A stretch of 30,970 bases of DNA from an uncultured Oscillospiraceae bacterium (GCA_900553255.1 USCI01000020.1:1-30970), one strand, 5' to 3'. Counted from the stretch's first letter, positions 7,148-15,363 are shown. Translations and numbers: made by a program. The notes: generated by a model not told the origin, from the letters alone.

Positions 7148-8536
7148 ATGAAAAAAATGAGCAAGATCCCGTACCGTGTCTATCTTACCGAAGAGGAGAT
7201 GCCGAAGCAGTGGTACAACCTTCGGGCGGATATGAAGGAGCAGCCCGATCCCTACCTGCATCCGGGCACCCATCAGCCGGTCGGCCGGGACGACCTGCTG
7301 CCGGTATTCTGTGAAGAACTGTGCGACCAGGAGCTCAACGCCACCGACCGCTATATCGATATCCCGGAAGAGGTGCAGAATTTTTACCGGATTTTCCGTC
7401 CCTCGCCGCTCATCCGGGCGTACAATCTCGAAAAGGCACTGGATACGCCGGCGAAGATCTACTACAAATTCGAGGGCAACAACACCTCCGGCAGCCATAA
7501 GCTCAATTCCGCGGCGGCGCAGGTGTATTACGCGAAAAAGCAGGGGCTTAAGGCGCTGACCACCGAAACCGGCGCGGGTCAGTGGGGGACGGCGCTGTCG
7601 ATGGCCTGCGCGCACTACGGGCTGGACCTGACCGTTTACATGGTCAAGGTCAGCTTTGAGCAGAAGCCGTTCCGCAAGGCGGTCATCGAGACGTTCGGCG
7701 CCGACATCATCCCCAGCCCCTCGGATACCACCGAGGTCGGCCGGGCGATCCTGAAGGCGCACCCGGGCACCGGCGGTTCCCTGGGCTGCGCGATTTCCGA
7801 GGCGATCGAAAAGGCAGCCCATACGCCCGACTGCCGCTATGTGCTCGGTTCGGTGCTCAATCAGGTGTTGCTGCACCAGTCGGTGATCGGGCTGGAATCG
7901 AAGGCGGCGATGGAGAAAATCGGCGAGTATCCGGATATTGTCATCGGCTGCGCCGGCGGCGGCTCCAACCTTGGCGGCCTGATGGGCGCCTTTATGAAGG
8001 ATAAGCTGGACGGCACCCATCCGCATACCGAGTTCATCGCGGTGGAGCCGGCCTCCTGCCCGTCGCTGACCCGCGGCCGGTATGCTTACGACTTCTGCGA
8101 CACCGGCCATGTGACGCCGCTTGCGCGGATGTACACGCTCGGCAGCGAATTCATCCCGTCGGCCAACCATGCGGGCGGGCTGCGCTATCACGGCATGAGC
8201 CCGATCCTCTCGAAGCTGTATCACGACGGCTATATGCGCGCCGTGTCGGTCGAGCAGACCAAGGTGTTTGAGGCGGCGGTGCAGTTCGCCAAGCTCGAGA
8301 CCATCCTGCCCGCGCCGGAATCCTCCCACGCGATCCGTGCCGCAATCGACGAGGCGATCAAATGCCGCGAATCCGGCGAGGCCAAGACCATCCTGTTCGG
8401 CCTGACCGGTACCGGCTATTTCGATATGAACGCGTACACCTCCTTCCTGGAGGGACGGATGAACGATTACGTTCCCAGCGATGAAGACCTGCAGAAGGGG
8501 TTTGACCAGCTGCCGAAGATCGACGGCATCCAGTAA
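7148..8536 (+). CDS. trpB: TrpB2-type tryptophan synthase beta subunit
   Basis: This PLP enzyme of 462 residues condenses indole with serine (or phosphoserine in some TrpB2 enzymes) to make tryptophan. It belongs to the TrpB2-like branch: a long N-terminal extension, GSHKLNSA with the Schiff-base Lys at 118, TETGAGQWG, and the glycine-rich phosphate loop GCAGGGSNLGG. ATG 7148 follows AAAGGA by 7 nt; ATG 7157 is an alternative. It is the last gene of the Trp T-box operon, 26 nt after trpZ. No trpA or other trp biosynthesis gene is nearby. Known TrpB2 enzymes are often not partnered with TrpA. I infer a role in indole salvage combined with tryptophan uptake under tryptophan limitation. Confidence 0.92.
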   Translation: MKKMSKIPYRVYLTEEEMPKQWYNLRADMKEQPDPYLHPGTHQPVGRDDLLPVFCEELCDQELNATDRYIDIPEEVQNFYRIFRPSPLIRAYNLEKALDTPAKIYYKFEGNNTSGSHKLNSAAAQVYYAKKQGLKALTTETGAGQWGTALSMACAHYGLDLTVYMVKVSFEQKPFRKAVIETFGADIIPSPSDTTEVGRAILKAHPGTGGSLGCAISEAIEKAAHTPDCRYVLGSVLNQVLLHQSVIGLESKAAMEKIGEYPDIVIGCAGGGSNLGGLMGAFMKDKLDGTHPHTEFIAVEPASCPSLTRGRYAYDFCDTGHVTPLARMYTLGSEFIPSANHAGGLRYHGMSPILSKLYHDGYMRAVSVEQTKVFEAAVQFAKLETILPAPESSHAIRAAIDEAIKCRESGEAKTILFGLTGTGYFDMNAYTSFLEGRMNDYVPSDEDLQKGFDQLPKIDGIQ

Positions 8537-8588
8537 ACTGAAAACAGCAGGGCCGGCGGAATGTTCCGCCGGCCCTGCTGTTTTCAGT
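8537..8588. terminator. Bidirectional terminator between trpB and the GNAT gene
   Basis: A perfect 24-bp stem (8537-8560 with 8565-8588) closes a 4-nt ATGT loop. A-runs on the left arm and T-runs on the right arm let it act on both strands. It starts right after the trpB stop, and the stop codon of the convergent GNAT gene (8584-8586) lies inside its right arm. Confidence 0.9.
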
Positions 8589-9051
8589 CGTTTGTCCTGT
8601 ACAGCCGCTCCGGACTGCCGTCGTCTCCCCGCACCATCGTGTAAAACGACCAGCCGCACTTCTCATAAAACTGCGTGTGATCGGTGAGCAGGTACAGGGG
8701 AGAAACGCCCATTTCCCGCATGTCCGCGCGGACGGCATCCAGCAGGGCGCGCGCGATCCCCTGCCGGCGGCAGTCCGCCTCCACATACAGCGCGCACAGG
8801 TTGGTGGCCAGATCCTTCCGGTCGTGATAATCGTTGTCGATTACGCCGGTACCGGCGACAATCCGCTGCCGGCCGTTGGTCACGATATACCATTGCGGTA
8901 TGCCGTTTTTCCACTGCGTACAGGCGAGCAGGCTCTCGCGGTAGGCTTCGCGCGGAACCGGCCATTTTTCGCTGAACCAGTCGGCCGCCGGTTCCACCCA
9001 TTCCGGATGATTCCGTATAAGGAGCAGCCGGTATTCCGCGGTCAGGTGCAT
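8584..9051 (-). CDS. GNAT-family N-acetyltransferase
   Basis: The 155-residue product carries the acetyl-CoA-binding motif A of GNAT enzymes, RRQGIARALLDAV (about residues 98-110), preceded by the beta4-like LCALYVEADC and followed by a C-terminal YEKCGWSFY segment. It would transfer an acetyl group from acetyl-CoA to an unknown amine. ATG 9051 is preferred because AAAGGA lies about 11 nt upstream on this strand; an in-frame GTG at 9060 is too close to it. It is a single gene, convergent with trpB and divergent from the radical SAM operon. Substrate cannot be inferred. Confidence 0.85.
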   Translation of the reverse strand: MHLTAEYRLLLIRNHPEWVEPAADWFSEKWPVPREAYRESLLACTQWKNGIPQWYIVTNGRQRIVAGTGVIDNDYHDRKDLATNLCALYVEADCRRQGIARALLDAVRADMREMGVSPLYLLTDHTQFYEKCGWSFYTMVRGDDGSPERLYRTND

Positions 9052-9181
9052 AACGGTCACCGTCCTTTCCCCGCTATCGTAGCACAGCGGTCAGGCGGAC
9101 GCAAGGGGCAAAATAGGTCGGAGCAGGGGCAAAGCCCGATAAACATTTTTGCACCCGTTTCACCGGACGCAGCAAAAACGG

Positions 9182-9222
9182 CGGACGGGAGTGCAGGTGC
9201 GCGGATGCTATGCTCCCGTCCG
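9182..9222. other. Hairpin in the GNAT/radical SAM divergent spacer
   Basis: Arms CGGACGGGAG (9182-9191) and CTCCCGTCCG (9213-9222) pair perfectly over 10 bp with a 21-nt loop. An A-run lies just left of it, so on the minus strand it has terminator-like form, but no minus-strand gene lies upstream to be terminated. Its role is unknown. Confidence 0.4.
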
Positions 9223-9266
9223 GCGCCGTTATCCGCGGCAGGCGGCGCTTTTTTATCGGCGCTGCG

Positions 9267-9295
9267 TTGCATTATGGCGGCGGATGCAGTATAAT
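9267..9295 (+). promoter_or_regulatory. Sigma-A promoter of the radical SAM operon
   Basis: TTGCAT (9267-9272), a 17-nt spacer and a consensus TATAAT (9290-9295) predict transcription from about 9302, giving a short leader of about 47 nt before ATG 9349. Confidence 0.82.
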
Positions 9296-9348
9296 AACAG
9301 TTCAAGGTTCTGCCGATATATCCGTTCTCGGAAAGGAATGTGCAATAC

Positions 9349-11190
9349 ATGCGCGACGACGTCGAAAAGCTGTTTATGCAGGTGCAGAAGCCCGGACGCT
9401 ATACGGGCGGCGAACTCAACAGCGTGGTCAAGGACAGGGATGCGGTGGCGATCCGGTTTGCCTTCTGCTTTCCCGACCTGTACGAGGTGGGCATGTCCCA
9501 CCTGGGGATGAAAATCCTTTACGGGCTGTTCAACAGCCAGCCGGACATCTGGTGCGAGCGGGTGTTTGCGCCGGATACCGATATGGAAGCGTTGATGCGG
9601 CAAAACGGCGTGAAGCTGTTCGGCCTCGAAAGCCGCGATCCGATCGACACCTTTGATTTTCTGGGGTTCACCCTGCAGTACGAGCTGTGCTATACCACCA
9701 TCCTGAACATGCTGGATCTCGCGGGGCTGCCGGTGCGTGCGGCCGACCGCGACGAGCGCTTTCCGCTGGTGGTGGGCGGCGGGCCGTGCGCCTGCAACCC
9801 GGAGCCGATCGCCGACTTTTTTGATCTGTTCACCCTCGGCGAGGGGGAGGAGGTCAATCTCGAGCTGATGGCGCTCTACCGCGAGCATCAAAAGCGCGGC
9901 TACGTCAAGGCGGCGTTCCTGCGCGAGGCGGCGCGGATTGAGGGGGTTTACGTGCCCTCGCTGTACACGGTCAGCTACCACGAGGACGGCACCGTGGCAG
10001 CGGTCACGCCGCGGGACGGCGCGCCGCAGCGGGTGCGCAAACGGATCCTGCTGGATATGGACAAGGCCTACTATCCCGACAGCTTTGTGGTGCCGTTTAT
10101 CGAGATTGTGCACGACCGCGCGATGAGCGAGATTTTCCGCGGCTGCATCCGCGGCTGCCGCTTCTGCCAGGCGGGGTTCATCTACCGGCCGGTGCGGGAA
10201 AAATCCCCCGGCGTCATCGATGCGCAGAGCCGCGCGCTCTGCCACAGCACCGGGTATGAGGAGTTTTCGCTCTCCTCGCTCTCGACGAGCGATTACACCC
10301 GGCTGCCGGAGCTGCTCGAGCAGCTGCTCAGCTGGGCGGAAAACGAGCACACCAACATTTCGCTGCCCTCCCTGCGGGTAGACGGCTTTTCGGAGGAGCT
10401 GGCCAACCGGCTCAACGTCCTGCGGCGCAGCGGGCTGACCTTCGCGCCGGAGGCCGGCACCCAGCGGCTGCGGGACGCGATCAACAAAAACCTGACCGAG
10501 GAGGAAATCCTCGAGACCGCCCGGCGTGCGTTTGCCGGCGGGTGGACGTCGGTCAAGTTGTATTTCATGTCGGGGCTGCCCACCGAGACGCTCGAGGATA
10601 TCGAGGGGATTGCGCAGCTCGGACAGAAGATCGTCAACTGCTTCTACGAAAACCCCAACAGGCCGAAGGGCAAGGGGGTCACCGTGTCGGTGAGCGTTGC
10701 CTGCTTTGTTCCGAAGCCGTTCACCCCGTTCCAGTGGGAGGGGCAGGACACCGCCGAACAGCTGCAGCAGAAGCAGCGGCATCTGCTGTCCTCCCTGACC
10801 ACCCGCAAAATTGCGCTGCACTGGCACGACGCGCCCACGAGCGTGCTGGAGGCGGTTTTCGCCCGCGGCGACCGCCGGCTGAGCCGCGTAATCGAGCAGG
10901 CGTGGCGGCAGGGCTGCTCGCTCGACGCCTGGTCGGAGCATTTCGACATGGACAAATGGCTCGCCGTGTTCGCCGAACAGGGGCTGGATCCGGCGTTTTA
11001 CGCCCATCGCACCCGGCCGTTCGACGAGGTGCTGCCGTGGGATCACCTGGATTACGGGGTGAGCAAGGCGTTCCTGATCCGGGAGAACGAAAAGGCGCAT
11101 CAGAGCGTGACCACCCCGCACTGCCGCGAGGCCTGCTCCGGCTGCGGTGCGGCATGCTGGAAAGGGGGTGTCTGCGTTGAACACCGTTAG
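9349..11190 (+). CDS. TIGR03960-type B12-binding-domain radical SAM protein
   Basis: The 613-residue product has an N-terminal Rossmann-like region (FPDLYEVGMSHLGMKILYG) resembling a B12-binding domain. It is followed by a radical SAM core with the 4Fe-4S motif CIRGCRFC (C266, C270, C273). A Cys-rich C-terminus (CREACSGCGAACWKGGVC) may bind a second cluster or zinc. The architecture matches the TIGR03960 family, whose reaction is not known to me. It overlaps the next gene (DUF2344/TIGR03936) by 14 nt; the two families occur together or fused in many genomes, so they likely act as a pair. ATG 9349 follows AAAGGA by 11 nt. Here the pair is followed by a hydrolase module instead of the ribonuclease G/ribosomal L21 genes seen next to it in many Firmicutes. 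Confidence 0.9.
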   Translation: MRDDVEKLFMQVQKPGRYTGGELNSVVKDRDAVAIRFAFCFPDLYEVGMSHLGMKILYGLFNSQPDIWCERVFAPDTDMEALMRQNGVKLFGLESRDPIDTFDFLGFTLQYELCYTTILNMLDLAGLPVRAADRDERFPLVVGGGPCACNPEPIADFFDLFTLGEGEEVNLELMALYREHQKRGYVKAAFLREAARIEGVYVPSLYTVSYHEDGTVAAVTPRDGAPQRVRKRILLDMDKAYYPDSFVVPFIEIVHDRAMSEIFRGCIRGCRFCQAGFIYRPVREKSPGVIDAQSRALCHSTGYEEFSLSSLSTSDYTRLPELLEQLLSWAENEHTNISLPSLRVDGFSEELANRLNVLRRSGLTFAPEAGTQRLRDAINKNLTEEEILETARRAFAGGWTSVKLYFMSGLPTETLEDIEGIAQLGQKIVNCFYENPNRPKGKGVTVSVSVACFVPKPFTPFQWEGQDTAEQLQQKQRHLLSSLTTRKIALHWHDAPTSVLEAVFARGDRRLSRVIEQAWRQGCSLDAWSEHFDMDKWLAVFAEQGLDPAFYAHRTRPFDEVLPWDHLDYGVSKAFLIRENEKAHQSVTTPHCREACSGCGAACWKGGVCVEHR

Positions 11191-11833
11191 GCTGTGTTTT
11201 TCCAAAACCGGGCGGGCGAAATACATATCCCACCTGGACCTGACACGGACGATGACCCGGGTGATCCGCCGCGCAGGCATCCCGCTGTGGTATACCGAGG
11301 GGTTCAACCGGCATCCGTATATTACCTTTGCCGCCCCGCTTTCGCTCGGCTACGAGGGTCTGCGGGAAAGCATGGACCTGCGGCTGGAGGAAGAGCTGCC
11401 GATGGAGGAGCTGGTTGAGCGGATGAACGCCGCGGCGCCGGAGGGCATCCTTTTCCTGTCGGCGGCGCCGGCGGTGATGAAGGCCGGCGAGCTGACCGCC
11501 GCCCGCTACCGCATCGCCTTTTTCCGAGAGGGCGGCGGCTGCGAAAGGGGGCTGCTGGAGCGCTTCCTGCAGCAGGAGGCGCTGCCGGTGGAGAAGCGCA
11601 CCAAAAAGGGCGGCGTCAAAACGGTGGATCTCCGGCCGCATCTGGCGGAGCCGGTGCTGGACGGGGAGGAAACGGCCGCCGTTTTGGAGGTGACCCTGCC
11701 GTGCAGCAGTGCACTCACCCTCAATCCGTCGCTGCTGCTGACCGCCCTGCAGGCGTTCAGCGGGGACGATACGCTGCGCTGTGCGGTGGTGCGCACCTGC
11801 CTGCTCGGCCCGGACGGCCGCGAGTTCTGTTGA
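11177..11833 (+). CDS. DUF2344 / TIGR03936 radical SAM-associated protein
   Basis: The 218-residue protein opens with MNTVRLCFSKTGRAKYISHL and continues with EGFNRHPYITFAAPLSLGYE, the characteristic N-terminal half of the DUF2344 family. The family is a partner of, or is fused to, TIGR03960 radical SAM proteins; its molecular role is unknown. TTG 11177 is chosen because AAAGGGGG (11161-11168) ends 8 nt upstream and because it matches the usual family start. It overlaps the radical SAM gene by 14 nt, indicating translational coupling. Confidence 0.87.
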   Translation: MNTVRLCFSKTGRAKYISHLDLTRTMTRVIRRAGIPLWYTEGFNRHPYITFAAPLSLGYEGLRESMDLRLEEELPMEELVERMNAAAPEGILFLSAAPAVMKAGELTAARYRIAFFREGGGCERGLLERFLQQEALPVEKRTKKGGVKTVDLRPHLAEPVLDGEETAAVLEVTLPCSSALTLNPSLLLTALQAFSGDDTLRCAVVRTCLLGPDGREFC

Positions 11834-11858
11834 ATATACTGGAAAGGGGGAGCGGCCT

Positions 11859-12794
11859 GTGGCGCTGAACAAGGCAATGCTCGCGGCACTCAAGGCCGTA
11901 TCCTATACCGATATTGATGTGCAGCGCACCTATAAGCTGCAGCGGCAGCTGTACAACGTGGTGCATTATCCGCTGCTGAAACCCTTCTACAAAACCTGGG
12001 ATCACCGGATTGAAGCCGGTGGCCGCGAAATCCCGGTGCGGCTGTTTATGCCGGAAACGGAAAAGCCGGAATGGCTGATCGTCTTCTATCACGGCGGCGG
12101 CTGGGTGACCGGCAGCATCGACAGCTATACCGGCGTCTGCGTGCGGCTGGCGAAGCACACCGGCGCGCTGGTGCTGTCGGTGGATTACCGGCTGGCGCCC
12201 GAACACCGGTTCCCCTGCGCGGCGGAGGACTGCTATCTTGCCGCGCTCGAGGTGTTCCGGCATGCGCAGCGGACGCTGCATATCCCGCCGGAGCGCATCC
12301 TGCTGATGGGGGACAGCGCCGGCGGCAATCTGGCGGCGGTGGTATCCCTGATGGCGCACGACCGCCGCACCTTTACCCCTGCCGGGCAGATCCTTCTGTA
12401 TCCGGCCACCTATTTTGACCATACCGAAGCCTCGCCGTTTGCCTCGGTGCGGGAAAACGGCACCGACTATCTGCTGACCTCCAAGCGGGTGGAGGACTAT
12501 ATGACCCTGTATCAGCGCACGCCGGAGGACCGCCGTAATCCGTATTTTGCGCCGCTTCTGGCGGAAGACCTGTCCGGCCAGCCGCGCACGCTGATCCTGA
12601 CGGCGGAGTTCGACCCGCTGCGGGACGAGGGCGAGGCGTATGGGGAAAAGCTGCAGCAGGCCGGCGTGGAGGCCCGCGTCATACGCATCGCCGACGGGCT
12701 GCACGGCTTTTTCTCGCTGCCGCCGCAGTTTGCCCCGGTGCAGGAAAGCTATCGGCATATCCAGCAATTTCTGAGTGAGGTGCCGTGCAAGTGA
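11859..12794 (+). CDS. Alpha/beta hydrolase, hormone-sensitive-lipase-like esterase
   Basis: The 311-residue product shows the HSL-family pattern. HGGGW (H78 onward) forms the oxyanion hole, GDSAGGN carries nucleophile S153, D252 lies in EFDPLRDEG, and H282 in LHGFF completes the triad. It likely hydrolyses, or transfers from, short acyl esters. No signal peptide is visible, so it should be cytoplasmic. GTG 11859 follows AAAGGGGG by 8 nt. It is 25 nt after the DUF2344 gene, and its stop overlaps the GTG start of the next gene as GTGA. Together with the condensation-fold and zinc-ribbon membrane proteins it forms a three-gene module. The substrate is unknown. Confidence 0.88.
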   Translation: MALNKAMLAALKAVSYTDIDVQRTYKLQRQLYNVVHYPLLKPFYKTWDHRIEAGGREIPVRLFMPETEKPEWLIVFYHGGGWVTGSIDSYTGVCVRLAKHTGALVLSVDYRLAPEHRFPCAAEDCYLAALEVFRHAQRTLHIPPERILLMGDSAGGNLAAVVSLMAHDRRTFTPAGQILLYPATYFDHTEASPFASVRENGTDYLLTSKRVEDYMTLYQRTPEDRRNPYFAPLLAEDLSGQPRTLILTAEFDPLRDEGEAYGEKLQQAGVEARVIRIADGLHGFFSLPPQFAPVQESYRHIQQFLSEVPCK

Positions 12795-14071
12795 AACCGC
12801 ATAAGGCGAAAAAGAACAGGCAATGGAGCCGCCTGGACAATGCGGCCAAGATATTCCCTTCCACCAGCGGCAAGCGGGACACCAAGGTGTTCCGCTTTGC
12901 CTGCGAGCTGACCCGGCCGGTGGAGGAAGCCATCCTTCAGCAGGCGCTCGGCCGCACGCTCAAAGAGTTTCCGGGCTTTCTCTGCGTGCTCAAGCACGGG
13001 CTGTTCTGGTATTATCTGGAGGCCGTCGAGCAGTGCCCGGCCGTCCATCCCGAAGACCAGCCGCCGTGCAGCGCGCTGTACAAGCAGAACGAGTCCTCGT
13101 TGCTGTTTGATGTGTCCTATTACCGCTGCCGGATCAACCTGGAGGTGCACCATGTCCTGACCGACGGCACCGGTGCTGTACAGTTCCTGCGGGTGCTCGT
13201 CTACCATTATCTGCTCCTGCGAGATAAGGAGCGCTGGGGTGCCTCGCCCCCGGTGATGGATGTGGACGCGTCCACCACCGAAAAGATGGCGGACTCCTTT
13301 CAGAAGTATTACAGCGGGCGCCGGGAGGGGAAGCGGACGCCGCTGCGCACGGCCTACCGCATCCACGGCCCGAAGGTGGCGGAGTGCCGCATCCGGGTGA
13401 TCGAGGGGGTACTGCCGGTGGACGCGGTGCTGCGCAAGGCGCGGGAGTACCATACCACCGTCACGGTTTTTTTAACCGCGGTTCTGATGCACGCGATTTA
13501 TCAGGAAATGTCGGTGCGCGAACGAAAAAAACGGATGGTGCTGACCATTCCGGTCAACCTGCGGCAGTACTTTGCGTCGGGGTCGGCGCGTAACTTCTTC
13601 AGCCTGATCGCGATTGCGTACCAGTTCAGCCGTCAGTCCGCAGAGCTTGCCGACATCATCGCGTATGTGGACGAATGCTTCAAACGGGAGCTGACCACCG
13701 AACGGCTGGAGGAGCGGCTCAATTCCCTGGGCGCGCTCGAGCACAATGTCTTTGCCCGGATCGCACCGCTGGTGTTAAAGGATCTGTGCCTGCGCATCGC
13801 TTACCAGATCTCCACCATGACCGAAACCGCCACCCTGTCGAATATCGGCCGGGTGGATATGCCGGAGGAAATGCGGGAGGATATCCGCCTGTTTGATGTG
13901 TTTGTGAGCACCGACAAGCTGCAGATCTGCATGTGCTCTTACCGCAACAATATGGTCATCAGCTTCACCTCGCCGTTTGTGAGCACCGACATCCAGAAGA
14001 ATTTTTTCCGTACCCTCACCGACATGGGGATCGAGGCGGAAATCGCCATGAATCCGATCGACGAGGAATAA
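12791..14071 (+). CDS. Condensation/alcohol-acetyltransferase-fold (CAT-like acyltransferase) protein
   Basis: The 426-residue product carries HHVLTDG (H120-G126), the HHxxxDG active-site motif of the chloramphenicol acetyltransferase/NRPS condensation superfamily. A DFG-like bridge is not obvious. The motif predicts acyl transfer from a thioester to an alcohol or amine, as in alcohol acetyltransferases or PapA-type enzymes. No carrier-protein or adenylation domain is present here or nearby, so a CoA donor is more likely than an NRPS role. GTG 12791 gives a GTGA overlap with the hydrolase, with GAGGTG 8 nt upstream; GTG 12785 is too close to that site. It probably works with the hydrolase and the downstream membrane protein on one lipid or ester product. 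Confidence 0.78.
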   Translation: MKPHKAKKNRQWSRLDNAAKIFPSTSGKRDTKVFRFACELTRPVEEAILQQALGRTLKEFPGFLCVLKHGLFWYYLEAVEQCPAVHPEDQPPCSALYKQNESSLLFDVSYYRCRINLEVHHVLTDGTGAVQFLRVLVYHYLLLRDKERWGASPPVMDVDASTTEKMADSFQKYYSGRREGKRTPLRTAYRIHGPKVAECRIRVIEGVLPVDAVLRKAREYHTTVTVFLTAVLMHAIYQEMSVRERKKRMVLTIPVNLRQYFASGSARNFFSLIAIAYQFSRQSAELADIIAYVDECFKRELTTERLEERLNSLGALEHNVFARIAPLVLKDLCLRIAYQISTMTETATLSNIGRVDMPEEMREDIRLFDVFVSTDKLQICMCSYRNNMVISFTSPFVSTDIQKNFFRTLTDMGIEAEIAMNPIDEE

Positions 14072-14087
14072 CCGGGAGGTGTGCAGC

Positions 14088-14753
14088 GTGAAATACTGTG
14101 ATAAATGCAAGGTTCATGTGGCCGGCTCCCGGCCGGTCTGCCCGCTGTGCCAGGCGGCGCTGCTCGACGAGGGGGAGCCTTCGCCGAACCCGTTTCCCAC
14201 CATACCGACCATCTACCGTCAGCACAACCTCTTTTTCCGCTGGCTGATTTTCAGCTCGGTGGTGGCGGCGGTGGTGTCGGTGGCGGTCAATCTCCTGCTG
14301 CCGCAGAGCGGGCTGTGGTCGCTGTTTGTGCTCGCCGGCATCGGCTGCCTGTGGATCAGCCTGGCCATCGCCATCCGCAAGCGGCACAATATCCCCAAAA
14401 ACATGCTTTACCAGGTGGTGGTGATCTCGGGGCTGAGCGCGCTGTGGGACTGGCTGACCGGCTGGCGCGGCTGGTCCATCGATTACGTCATCCCGATCGT
14501 ATGCGTGTGTGCGATGGCGGCGCTGGGCATCCTGTCCCGCGTGATGAAATGGCAGATTTCCGACCTGCTGGTGTATTTCTGCCTGGACGGCGTATTCGGC
14601 ATCGTACCGATCATATTCTATCTCACCGGCTGCCTGCATGTGCCGTACCCTTCCATTGTCTGTGTGGCCGTGAGCGTGATTTCCCTGGCAGCGATCCTGC
14701 TGTTTGCCGGCGAAAATATGTGGCATGAGCTTAAGCGCCGTCTGCATCTGTGA
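14088..14753 (+). CDS. DUF6320-like zinc-ribbon protein with six membrane helices
   Basis: The 221-residue protein starts with a zinc ribbon (C4, C7, C18, C21) and continues with about six transmembrane helices between residues 48 and 210. It ends in a short basic tail. It resembles the DUF6320 family, which I recall as occurring beside an alpha/beta hydrolase and an acetyltransferase-like gene in Clostridia. No catalytic motif is evident; it may anchor the two soluble enzymes or move their product. GTG 14088 follows GGGAGGTG by about 6 nt. It ends the five-gene operon from 9267. Confidence 0.75.
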   Translation: MKYCDKCKVHVAGSRPVCPLCQAALLDEGEPSPNPFPTIPTIYRQHNLFFRWLIFSSVVAAVVSVAVNLLLPQSGLWSLFVLAGIGCLWISLAIAIRKRHNIPKNMLYQVVVISGLSALWDWLTGWRGWSIDYVIPIVCVCAMAALGILSRVMKWQISDLLVYFCLDGVFGIVPIIFYLTGCLHVPYPSIVCVAVSVISLAAILLFAGENMWHELKRRLHL

Positions 14754-14883
14754 ACCGGCCCTTGTGGTGAACCGTGGCCGGGGCGGCAGCCTGACGGAAC
14801 CGAGAATACCGGCAGACGCGGTCCGCAGCCCTAAACTACATATAATATTAAGTATATAAAAAAGCGTTGCGGCGGGTACGCCG

Positions 14884-14928
14884 AAGAACAACCGGGTCTG
14901 TGAGAGGTGCACAGACCCGGTTGTTCTT
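14884..14928. terminator. Terminator closing the radical SAM/hydrolase operon
   Basis: Arms 14884-14902 and 14910-14928 pair perfectly over 19 bp with a 7-nt loop. The arm tips are AAGAAC and GTTCTT, followed by one further T. The T-run is short, but stem strength and position 131 nt after the operon support a terminator acting on either strand. Confidence 0.7.
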
Positions 14929-14929
14929 T

Positions 14930-15363
14930 GCCGACGCAGAGGAAAACACTGGTAATTGCCCTGCAAATGCATAAAATTACATCAAAATGATGGGTATATG
15001 CGCAAAAAAAGAGCGCTTTTTGCGTATTTTGGGTGAAAAAGGGATAAAAACTGGTAGATAATGGAATTTTGGACGGTTACAGAGTTGTAACTTTTGTTTG
15101 GATGCACAATTTTTTCGCAAAAAAATGCAGACGGCTTTTTGTTTACCAGTAATGTAAAAAAATGGAATATTTAGTGAGCAGGATGCCGAAAATCGGTGCA
15201 AGTGCTCCCTTTTTCCTGATAGAAAATGGCGAAAAAAACAAAATACTTCACCTTTTTTGCCGTCCGCCCGGACAAGCAAAATTAGAACGAATGTTCGTTA
15301 TTTACAGAGGCGATTTCCTTCATAATTGTGCATACGGTACAAAAAGTGAAATTCAGATACGGT
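14930..15363. other. AT-rich intergenic island without a credible gene
   Basis: About 430 bp between the operon terminator and the 3D-gene promoter are clearly more AT-rich than all flanking DNA. I see no ORF with codon use like the neighbours. Visible items are a hairpin (15001-15008 with 15017-15024), three copies of the heptamer ACTGGTA (14948 and 15050 direct, 15144 inverted) and a GAAC-N4-GTTC dyad (15285-15296). Confidence 0.6.
15285..15296. promoter_or_regulatory. Candidate LexA/DinR (SOS) box
   Basis: GAACGAATGTTC fits the GAAC-N4-GTTC core of Gram-positive LexA sites and is followed by G as in the extended consensus; the preceding base is A rather than C. The eight fixed bases would be expected about once per 65 kb by chance, so this is weak evidence. 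It lies 68 bp upstream of the 15364 promoter. Confidence 0.3.

Noticed and set aside
12791..14071. Nonribosomal peptide synthetase fragment
   Set aside because: Only the HHxxxDG acyltransferase fold is present, with no adenylation or carrier domains and a complete single-domain length.
14977..15279. A possible 100-residue minus-strand ORF in the AT-rich gap
   Set aside because: The product is a low-information Lys/Phe-rich sequence without a domain or ribosome-binding site; it follows from A/T runs.
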